Assembly (NCBI GenBank): GCA_964461765.1
Contig: CAYWVS010000096.1
Location: forward strand, 1 to 8,520
Source of the DNA: JAVVUJ01 sp964461765
Lineage (GTDB): Bacteria; Bacillota; Clostridia; Peptostreptococcales; Anaerovoracaceae
Reading direction: 5' to 3'
DNA length: 8,520 nucleotides
Part shown: piece by piece, positions 1 through 5,658 of the stretch
How positions within the stretch are numbered: the stretch's first letter is position 1
Layout: every line of letters begins with the position of its first letter
The notes under the pieces: generated by a model
Seen by the model: the letters and a program-made list of their open reading frames with translations, nothing else
Told to the model about the DNA's origin: nothing
The model's database searches: none
Translations under genes and position numbers: made by a program

Positions 1-1
1 C

Positions 2-145
2 ACCAGTGGAGAAATCATGGCAGCCCTTGCTATTTGCCACGTACCTTATAAAAAGTGGTTTCGATTTCTGGCACCTCTCTGGGGAATTTGGGCGATTATA
101 GCCTGCATAGCATTAGTAGTGGCAGTGGGCATCGGATATAGGTAA
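2..145 (+). CDS. C-terminal end of a YfcC-like membrane transporter (partial)
   Basis: An open frame enters from the left edge and gives 47 residues before TAA. It begins TSGEIMAALAICHVPYKKW and continues into a hydrophobic helix of about 25 residues ending in GIGYR. The pattern of a T-S-G motif, a small-residue helix, VPYxKW and a final membrane helix matches the C-terminus of the YfcC family. These are multi-pass inner-membrane carriers related to the C4-dicarboxylate and arginine/ornithine-type anaerobic transporters. Substrate cannot be read from this fragment. The next gene, 111 bp downstream on the same strand, is a dipeptidase, so a role in amino-acid or peptide uptake is plausible but inferred. 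Family assignment rests on motif recall from a short piece. Confidence 0.6.
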   Translation, partial: TSGEIMAALAICHVPYKKWFRFLAPLWGIWAIIACIALVVAVGIGYR

Positions 146-240
146 GAGAAAAAAATTCCAGTAGGGCGGATTGAGTTATAGGTGAGCTGTGTTAGCCTGA
201 AGGGAAGCTACCGTTTACGGCTTAAAACTCTATGCCACAT

Positions 241-256
241 AAGGAAGGAGAACGTT
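241..256 (+). promoter_or_regulatory. Ribosome binding site fixing the pepD start
   Basis: AAGGAAGGAG ends 6 bases before the ATG at 257. No comparable purine-rich site precedes the in-frame GTG at 182, so the ATG at 257 is the better start. Confidence 0.8.
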
Positions 257-1747
257 ATGACAGAGGGAGTGATCAACAATTTAAAACCTGCTGTGGTATT
301 TCGTTATTTTGAAAAGATTTCCGCTATTCCCAGAAACTCGGGAAAGGAAAAAGCCATTAGCGATTACATATATAGGTGGGCTTTATCTAAAGGATTATCT
401 GCCATACAAGATGAAACTAACAATGTGATTATCAAAAAACCTGCCTCCAAGGGCTATGAAGAAGCGGCACCTGTGCTTTTGCAAGCCCACATGGACATGG
501 TATGTGAGAAGCTGAGCAGCAGCAGCCATAACTTTGAGACGGATCCTATTCTTTTCAAAGTGGATGGAGATATGCTGACCGCAGCAGGGGGAACCACCCT
601 AGGTGCAGATAACGGAATCGGAGTGGCATACTGTTTGGCCTTGTTGGAAGGTTCGGAATTGTTGCATCCTCCTTTGGAAGTGCTGCTTACTGTTGAGGAA
701 GAATCGACCTTTCGAGGGGTCAACTCCGTTTCGCCGGAACATTTTATGGCAAAACGGCTCATAAATCTGGATCATGCCGTAGAAGGCGAGGTATTGGCAG
801 GAAGCTGTGGGGGTCAAGGCGTGAGGGTAAATCTGCCTGTAGAAATTTTGAACTCCAAAGAACAATGTGAATTAATGCTGAGTAGCACTACCTTATCTTT
901 GCATGTAAAAGGTCTGCCGGGGGGGCATTCCGGAGAAGATATTCATCGTGGATTTGGTAGTGCCATCCAATTGATGTTACGAATACTTTTTGAATCTCAA
1001 AGGAATTATTCAGCATCATTGAGTATGTTTGCCGGTGGAACCTCACGGTTAGCTATAGCTAGAGAGGCGAGAGCAACTGTTCATCTGAATAAGGGGCAGG
1101 TTTCTGAGTATCAAGGATTTCTCAAGCAAATGGAAGAGGTTTTTCGCAAGGAATATGAAGGGGTGGCACCGCATCTGCAAGTTACCGTTTTGGAGGAAGA
1201 ACCCACTGCCTCAGAAATCACTATACTAAGGCAAGATTCTTTTCGGAAGCTATTAAATTTTCTGGTTTTATTTCCTGATGGAATTCAGCAAATGAATGGC
1301 GCCATACCCGGGGTTGTGGAGAGCTCTATTAACATGGGGATTGTTGAACTAAAGAAAGGAAGTCTCAATATTACTGCGGAAATGCGCTATGGGTTGAAAT
1401 CCACAGGTCACAACATAGAGAATAAGATAGAAGCCATTTGTCATACCTTCCAAGCTTCTCAGGAGTTCTTTTCTGAGTACGCCCCTTGGCCTTACTACGC
1501 ACACTCAGAGTTGAGAAACAAAGCAATGCAGGTGTTTGAGAGTTTATATGGCTACCCGATGAAGGCCACAGTGGTTCATGCAGGAATCGAGTGTGGATGT
1601 CTACTGGAGCGCATGCCGTATTTAGACGCCATTTCCATAGGTCCCAACTGTTGGAATTTTCATTCTCCCACGGAAAGAATGAGCATTTCCTCTGTGGAGC
1701 GATGCTGGAAATTCCTCACCACCTTACTGGAAACACTCCGCATCTAA
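257..1747 (+). CDS. pepD: Aminoacyl-histidine dipeptidase / Xaa-His dipeptidase (peptidase M20C)
   Basis: This is a cytosolic zinc dipeptidase of 496 residues, close to the usual 480-490 of the family, which cleaves Xaa-His and other dipeptides. Visible M20 motifs are H78-x-D80 in QAHMDMV (zinc ligand plus catalytic-base helper), D118 in GADNGIG (bridging zinc ligand), E148-E149 in TVEEES (catalytic Glu and zinc ligand), D172 in INLDH, and H469 in WNFHSPTE (last zinc ligand). The inserted dimerisation domain carries GGHSGEDIH at 222-230. The frame stays open upstream to a GTG at 182. I chose the ATG at 257 because GGAG sits 6 bases before it and family homology starts right after it; the upstream 25 codons look non-coding. 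Two positions differ from the pattern I remember: E147 where Asp is usual, and H173 where Ser is usual after the Asp ligand. All ligands are present, so it should be active. Confidence 0.93.
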   Translation: MTEGVINNLKPAVVFRYFEKISAIPRNSGKEKAISDYIYRWALSKGLSAIQDETNNVIIKKPASKGYEEAAPVLLQAHMDMVCEKLSSSSHNFETDPILFKVDGDMLTAAGGTTLGADNGIGVAYCLALLEGSELLHPPLEVLLTVEEESTFRGVNSVSPEHFMAKRLINLDHAVEGEVLAGSCGGQGVRVNLPVEILNSKEQCELMLSSTTLSLHVKGLPGGHSGEDIHRGFGSAIQLMLRILFESQRNYSASLSMFAGGTSRLAIAREARATVHLNKGQVSEYQGFLKQMEEVFRKEYEGVAPHLQVTVLEEEPTASEITILRQDSFRKLLNFLVLFPDGIQQMNGAIPGVVESSINMGIVELKKGSLNITAEMRYGLKSTGHNIENKIEAICHTFQASQEFFSEYAPWPYYAHSELRNKAMQVFESLYGYPMKATVVHAGIECGCLLERMPYLDAISIGPNCWNFHSPTERMSISSVERCWKFLTTLLETLRI

Positions 1748-1759
1748 AAATGTAGGTAA

Positions 1760-1803
1760 TGCAACACCACTTAAGGTTTTTGGAAATCCTTAGTGGTGTT
1801 GTA
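1760..1803 (+). terminator. Terminator-like hairpin after pepD
   Basis: The left arm CAACACCACTTAAGG (1762-1776) pairs with the right arm CCTTAGTGGTGTTG (1788-1801), with a single bulged T. A G-U and a U-A pair extend the base, and the loop is 11 nt. It begins 12 bases after the pepD stop, where a transcript end is expected. The U tract on the plus side is poor (TACTAAATTT), so termination may be inefficient or Rho-assisted. The minus side reads ACATTTTTAG a few bases beyond the hairpin, but no minus-strand gene approaches it. Confidence 0.6.
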
Positions 1804-1863
1804 CTAAATTTCCATGAAACAGGGAATTATAAAATACTATGAATGAAAAAACTTATGAATTTG

Positions 1864-1895
1864 GGCGTGGCCCAAGTTCCCCCTTGGGCCACGCC
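1864..1895. repeat. Perfect 13-bp GC-rich inverted repeat
   Basis: GGCGTGGCCCAAG (1864-1876) and CTTGGGCCACGCC (1883-1895) are exact reverse complements around a 6-nt loop, TTCCCC. The hairpin is much more GC-rich than the surrounding AT-rich DNA. Neither strand has a T tract next to it, so it is not a classic intrinsic terminator. It could be a dispersed palindromic repeat, a protein site or a remnant of inserted DNA; the sequence alone does not decide. Confidence 0.75.
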
Positions 1896-1951
1896 GGTGG
1901 CTGCGTGCTAGTCGGTCAAATCCAGTGTAATGCAGAGAACTCTATAAATAT

Positions 1952-2027
1952 TTGTTAAGATTCAAGATAAATAATAAATAAATCTTTAATAAGCTTTGCT
2001 TTGAACAAATACCACAAAACATATGAT
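1952..2027 (+). promoter_or_regulatory. Candidate promoter region for the two-component operon
   Basis: Two weak sigma-A-like arrangements are visible. One is TTGTTA (1952-1957), 17 bases, then TAAATA (1975-1980). The other is TTGAAC (2001-2006) and TATGAT (2022-2027), with a short 15-base spacer. The second places a start about 20 bases before the ribosome binding site. Neither is close to consensus, and I cannot choose between them by eye. Confidence 0.3.
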
Positions 2028-2040
2028 AGTTTGCTAAGAT

Positions 2041-2048
2041 AAGGGTGG
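2041..2048 (+). promoter_or_regulatory. Ribosome binding site supporting a TTG start
   Basis: AAGGGTGG lies 6 bases before TTG at 2055. An in-frame stop at 2040-2042 excludes any longer version, so the regulator must begin at this TTG or well inside the receiver domain. Confidence 0.75.
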
Positions 2049-2054
2049 ATCTAC

Positions 2055-2744
2055 TTGAATAAAAAAACAATTTTAATCGTTGAAGACGAAGGAAAAATCG
2101 CTGAAGCAGTTGAAGCTTATCTTAAAAAGAATGGATATATTACGCTTGTTGCCTATGATGGCAAACAGGCTTTATCACTTATGGAAAGCCAATGTCCTGA
2201 CATGTTGATACTTGACCTAATGCTGCCATACGTTTCTGGCCTGGAAATCTGTAAGGAAGTTCGCAAATACTCTAAAATACCCATTATTATGCTTACAGCA
2301 AAGGTAGATGAGGACAGCAAAATCCATGGTCTAAACATAGGTGCCGACGATTATATAACAAAACCATTTTCGCCAAGAGAGCTTGTGGCAAGAGTAAACA
2401 GCCTTTTTCGTAGGTACGATGCAGCTAATATGACTGTAACTTGGAGTGATGGTAATTTAGAGATAAACTTTGAAGCCCACACTGTGAAAAAGCAAGGACG
2501 GATTGTAAGCCTTACCCCCAATGAATTTAAGATTCTCACTTCTTTGGTGAAATACCCCAATAAAACATTTACCCGTGACGAGCTGATAGAGCTTGCATTG
2601 GGCCATGATTTTGACGGTTATGACAGAACGGTTGACAGCCACATAAAGAATCTACGCTCTAAGATAGAATTTGACAGTGGAAATCCTAAGTATGTTCTTA
2701 CGGTCAGAGGCGTGGGGTACAAGTTTGGAGGTGAAACCCAATGA
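2055..2744 (+). CDS. OmpR/PhoB-family response regulator, probably for copper stress
   Basis: This cytosolic DNA-binding regulator is 229 residues long, the normal length for the family. Residues 1-118 form the receiver domain: acidic pair E10-D11 in LIVEDEG, phospho-acceptor D54 in LILDLMLP, T81 in MLTAK, and K103 in ITKPF. Residues about 128-225 form a winged-helix effector domain, with SLTPNEFKIL, the recognition-helix region RTVDSHIKNLRSKI, and the hairpin VRGVGYKF. The start is TTG: an in-frame TAA lies at 2040-2042, no ATG intervenes, and AAGGGTGG (2041-2048) is correctly spaced. Its last 4 bases overlap the sensor kinase start (ATGA), so the pair is translationally coupled. Target assignment is inferred from the copper operon that follows and from the direct-repeat promoter at 4137-4173. 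Confidence 0.93.
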   Translation: MNKKTILIVEDEGKIAEAVEAYLKKNGYITLVAYDGKQALSLMESQCPDMLILDLMLPYVSGLEICKEVRKYSKIPIIMLTAKVDEDSKIHGLNIGADDYITKPFSPRELVARVNSLFRRYDAANMTVTWSDGNLEINFEAHTVKKQGRIVSLTPNEFKILTSLVKYPNKTFTRDELIELALGHDFDGYDRTVDSHIKNLRSKIEFDSGNPKYVLTVRGVGYKFGGETQ

Positions 2745-4129
2745 AAATAAGCTTAAGAACAAGGCTGATCATCTCATATACAGTACTCTCGCTGTTTCTT
2801 GTACTTTCTCTTCTTATTCTTTCCAATATCTTTTTAGAAAAACAGTTTAACCAATATATAGAAGGCAAACAGGATGAAAAAAATCTCAGTATTGTAAAGT
2901 CGGTGCTTGCAGAATTTGAAGCCGGTAAAGAACCCAGCTCCGAGTATCTCCTTTCAATCGGGCAAAGTGCATTAAATGATGGCATTATCCTGATGGTAAA
3001 CGATAACCTTGGTAACGAGCTTTTCTGTATGAGTTGTTACGATAATATGCGTTGCGAGAACATGTTAGATTCCATGGAAAGCACAATGCGAAAACGCTAT
3101 CCCAATTTTGAAGGCAAGTATACAGAGAAGGTTTACTTATTGGATAAAAATGATGTCAGTTTTGGTACGGTAACCTTGGGTTATTACGGGCCATTTTACT
3201 ATAATGAAGCTGATTTTAAGTTTATTGAAGTGCTTAACAATCTTCTTGCAGGAGCGGCTTTGATATTCCTTGTGATTGCTGTTTTTGTGGGATTTTTTAT
3301 GGCAAACAGGATTTCCGAACCCATTAAGGTGGTAACCGGAAAAACTCAGAAAATAGAAAAAGGGAATTATGCGGATAGGATAGAATTTACCTCCAAAACC
3401 ATGGAAATAGACAGCCTGATTGATAGCGTAAACGCACTGGCAGCCTCCCTTGAAGAACAGCAAGAGTTAAAAAAACGAATGGCTATGGATTATGCACATG
3501 AATTCAGAACACCCCTTGCGGCTATACAATCTAACCTTGAGGGTATCATTGATGGCATTTTTGAACCTACCAATGACAGAATAGAAAGTATACGGCAGGA
3601 GATCCTGCGACTTTCCAGAATGGTATCTGACATAGACAAAATTACTGATCTTCAAAAAAATAATTTGATTTTGCATAGAGAAAAATTTGATTTCTTTTTG
3701 CTTTTAAAACAAAACCTTATAACTTTTGAAGCAAAACTTAGCGAAAAGCAAATCAAACTAAAAGTTAAGGGTGAGCCCTGTTGTATTTATGGAGACAAAG
3801 ACAAAATTAGCAGCGTGATTATCAACCTTATTTCAAATGCTGTAAAGTATACAGACACTCTGGGGGAAATTGATGCTTCAATAAAGGATGAGGGGGAAAG
3901 AATTGTCTTCACGGTTTCAGATACCGGTGTGGGTATTGATGAAGTGGATTTACCGTACATCTTTGAGCATTTATACCGTGTTGACCCTTCGAGAGCCAGA
4001 GACACAGGAGGTTTCGGCATAGGACTTTCCGTGACAAAAGCCATTGTAGAGGCTCATGGAGGTCAAATAACCGTGCAAAGTGAGCCCAAAAAAGGTAGTG
4101 TGTTTACTATCATCTTGCCGAAAAAATAA
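2741..4129 (+). CDS. Membrane sensor histidine kinase with Cys/Met-rich extracellular loop
   Basis: This 462-residue kinase is the partner of the regulator just upstream (4-bp overlap; GGAGGTG precedes the ATG). The order is TM1 about 8-31; an extracellular sensor region about 32-166; TM2 about 167-188; HAMP about 189-242; a HisKA helix with H253 in YAHEFRTPL; and the ATPase domain about 345-460 with N-box NLISNAVKY (N366), G1 box DTGVG (394-398) and G2 box GFGIGLS (424-430). All catalytic motifs are intact. The sensor loop contains C96, M97, C99, M103, C105, M108, M112 and M116 within 21 residues, an arrangement suited to binding Cu(I) or Ag(I). Copper sensing is inferred from this loop and from the copper operon 71 bp downstream. 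A purely redox or other thiophilic-metal signal remains possible. Confidence 0.92.
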   Translation: MKISLRTRLIISYTVLSLFLVLSLLILSNIFLEKQFNQYIEGKQDEKNLSIVKSVLAEFEAGKEPSSEYLLSIGQSALNDGIILMVNDNLGNELFCMSCYDNMRCENMLDSMESTMRKRYPNFEGKYTEKVYLLDKNDVSFGTVTLGYYGPFYYNEADFKFIEVLNNLLAGAALIFLVIAVFVGFFMANRISEPIKVVTGKTQKIEKGNYADRIEFTSKTMEIDSLIDSVNALAASLEEQQELKKRMAMDYAHEFRTPLAAIQSNLEGIIDGIFEPTNDRIESIRQEILRLSRMVSDIDKITDLQKNNLILHREKFDFFLLLKQNLITFEAKLSEKQIKLKVKGEPCCIYGDKDKISSVIINLISNAVKYTDTLGEIDASIKDEGERIVFTVSDTGVGIDEVDLPYIFEHLYRVDPSRARDTGGFGIGLSVTKAIVEAHGGQITVQSEPKKGSVFTIILPKK

Positions 4130-4136
4130 GGAAGAA

Positions 4137-4158
4137 TCTTCATAAAATCTCCATATTC
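4137..4158 (+). promoter_or_regulatory. Tandem 11-bp direct repeat, probable regulator operator
   Basis: TCTTCATAAAA (4137-4147) is followed without a gap by TCTCCATATTC (4148-4158). The first eight bases match except for one T/C change, giving TCTYCATA twice at an 11-bp period. This spacing and sequence resemble the paired half-sites bound by PhoB-like regulators. The second repeat covers the position where a -35 box would sit (17 bases before TATAAT), and no good -35 is present, as is usual at activated promoters. Binding by the regulator at 2055-2744 is inference. Confidence 0.6.
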
Positions 4159-4167
4159 ATTGAATAA

Positions 4168-4173
4168 TATAAT
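4168..4173 (+). promoter_or_regulatory. -10 element of the copper operon promoter
   Basis: This is a perfect TATAAT. Transcription would begin near 4180, about 20 bases before the start codon at 4201, giving a very short leader. The base hexamers 16-18 bp upstream do not resemble TTGACA, so the promoter probably depends on an activator bound at 4137-4158. Confidence 0.65.
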
Positions 4174-4188
4174 GTAAAAGATATGAAT

Positions 4189-4194
4189 GGAGGG
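4189..4194 (+). promoter_or_regulatory. Ribosome binding site fixing the start of the fusion gene
   Basis: GGAGGG is 6 bases before ATG at 4201. An in-frame ATG at 4183 lies almost on the predicted transcription start and would make a leaderless mRNA, so 4201 is preferred. Confidence 0.8.
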
Positions 4195-4200
4195 TACAAT

Positions 4201-5637
4201 ATGTTACAAGGTGAAGTTACAAGGCAGCTGTTTGTAAAGGGAATGACCTGCTCAGGCTGTGAATTAAAAATAGAAAAAAAGATAAAAGCCTTAGATGGTG
4301 TGATAAAAGTTAAAGCCAATTATGTGAAGGGAAAAGTTACCGTTACTTATGAGGAAAACAAGGTTAACTTAGCTCAAGTAAAGCAAATCATTATTGATCT
4401 TGACTATAAGGTGGTTGAGGGGCACTTAAGGGAAAAAGAGGTTAATATGGTCAGTTACCCCCAGCTTGCCGTAATTTCCATTATTATGCTGGGAGCTTTT
4501 ATGCTCATCAACCATTTCGGTGGTTTTAATTTCTTTAACTATTTTCCTGAAGCTAAGCAAGGTATGAGCTATGCAGCGATTTTCATTATAGGCCTGCTCA
4601 CCTCTGTTCACTGTGTGGGGATGTGCGGTGGCATATGCCTTTCTCAATGTATTGGGGTGAAGGGTGAAAGCAAGACTCAACGTATTCGTCCTGCGTTTTT
4701 GTATAATTTGGGACGAGTCATTTCCTATACCGCAATCGGAGGAATTGTGGGTGCCTTAGGTTCTATTATCAGCTTTAATGGTGTCATGAGGGGTGCAGTG
4801 GCTCTGCTTGCCGGGGTATTTATGATCATCATGGGGTTAAATATGATAGGCATTTTCCCATGGCTCAGGGCATGGAGTGTGAGAATGCCAAGGTTTTTCA
4901 ATGGAAATACAGGAGAGAGTAACAGTCCTCTATACATAGGATTTATCAACGGTTTTATGCCTTGCGGCCCATTGCAAGCTATGCAGCTATATGCACTTTC
5001 CACAGGGTCATTCCTACAAGGTGCAATTTCAATGTTTTTATTTTCTCTTGGCACTATGTTCTTGATGTTTGGCTTTGGAGCCGCAAGTTCACTATTGTCA
5101 AAGAAATTTACGGCTAAACTGATGACGATTAGTGCTGTGCTTGTGATTTTTCTCGGTCTGGGAATGTTTAATACCGGGGTGTCAATGTCAGGATTTTTAG
5201 GGTTTGGAACTGAAGTTGCGGGCACCGAGGACTTTCAACCTGCTATAGTGGATGGTTATCAAGTTGTTAACGTTGAAGTATCCCCAAGGTCTTACGGTTC
5301 CGTCACAGTTTTGAAGGATATTCCGGTAAAATTAAACCTCCATGCAGAAGCAAAAAATTTAAATGGCTGCAACAATGCCATCATCATACCGGAATTTGGC
5401 ATCCAAATGCCCCTGAAGGAGGGAGATAACATTGTGGAATTTACTGCCACAGAAGCAGGTGTAATCCCTTATAGCTGTTGGATGAACATGATTAAATCTT
5501 CTATTGTAGTTGTTGACGACGTTAATAATTATAATCAAGCTCAGGTAAAATCAAAGTTCCCCCCACTTCCAAATAGTGAAGGGGATTATGATACCGATGA
5601 GGCAGTGTTTGGTGGCAGTTGCTGCGGAGGAAACTAG
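4201..5637 (+). CDS. HMA / DsbD-TauE-like membrane / cupredoxin-like fusion protein
   Basis: A 478-residue membrane protein in three parts. Residues 8-72 are an HMA metal-binding domain with GMTCSGC (C17, C20). Residues 87-328 form a hydrophobic core with about seven helices (roughly 87-105, 122-138, 166-190, 196-216, 243-262, 270-296, 305-326). It has the conserved HCVGMCGG (137-144), further C146 and C150, and NGFMPCG (250-256). This type is often annotated as sulfite exporter TauE/SafE or DsbD_2-like. Residues about 350-437 resemble a cupredoxin fold, with C390 in NGCNN and PYSCWMNM (C426, M428, M430). The end is GGSCCGGN. With a cytosolic HMA domain, seven helices put the cupredoxin part outside. 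Metal handling is well supported by the two metal domains and the copper operon. Sulfite export is not suggested by anything here. The exact reaction (copper transfer or disulfide/electron transfer) is unknown. Confidence 0.85.
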   Translation: MLQGEVTRQLFVKGMTCSGCELKIEKKIKALDGVIKVKANYVKGKVTVTYEENKVNLAQVKQIIIDLDYKVVEGHLREKEVNMVSYPQLAVISIIMLGAFMLINHFGGFNFFNYFPEAKQGMSYAAIFIIGLLTSVHCVGMCGGICLSQCIGVKGESKTQRIRPAFLYNLGRVISYTAIGGIVGALGSIISFNGVMRGAVALLAGVFMIIMGLNMIGIFPWLRAWSVRMPRFFNGNTGESNSPLYIGFINGFMPCGPLQAMQLYALSTGSFLQGAISMFLFSLGTMFLMFGFGAASSLLSKKFTAKLMTISAVLVIFLGLGMFNTGVSMSGFLGFGTEVAGTEDFQPAIVDGYQVVNVEVSPRSYGSVTVLKDIPVKLNLHAEAKNLNGCNNAIIIPEFGIQMPLKEGDNIVEFTATEAGVIPYSCWMNMIKSSIVVVDDVNNYNQAQVKSKFPPLPNSEGDYDTDEAVFGGSCCGGN

Positions 5638-5658
5638 AATTTTTGGAGGAAATAGCAA

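Larger units (their letters stand above)
1748..2054. other. Intergenic region between pepD and the two-component system
   Basis: This 307-bp gap holds no convincing gene on either strand. It contains the hairpin that probably ends the pepD transcript (1760-1803), an unrelated GC-rich perfect hairpin (1864-1895), and an AT-rich stretch from about 1920 to 2040 where the regulator's promoter should lie. TATGAAT occurs twice 16 bp apart (1838-1844 and 1854-1860). Confidence 0.7.

Noticed and set aside
182..256. N-terminal extension of PepD from the GTG at 182
   Set aside because: The 25 extra residues are basic and unlike the family start, no ribosome binding site precedes the GTG, and a good one precedes the ATG at 257.
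1836..1862. Minus-strand TTCATA repeats as a second copy of the regulator operator
   Set aside because: The two TTCATA units are 16 bp apart, not 11 or 22, and the surrounding bases do not match TCTYCATA. It also lies about 190 bp upstream of the regulator start.
4725..5225. 166-codon open frame on the minus strand
   Set aside because: It lies entirely antisense to the membrane core of the fusion protein, whose motifs show that the plus frame is real. No ribosome binding site or recognisable domain is seen.
4201..5637. Annotation of the fusion protein as a sulfite exporter
   Set aside because: The name comes from a broad membrane-family label. The HMA domain, the cupredoxin-like end, and the copA-copZ context point to copper handling, and no sulfur genes are nearby.
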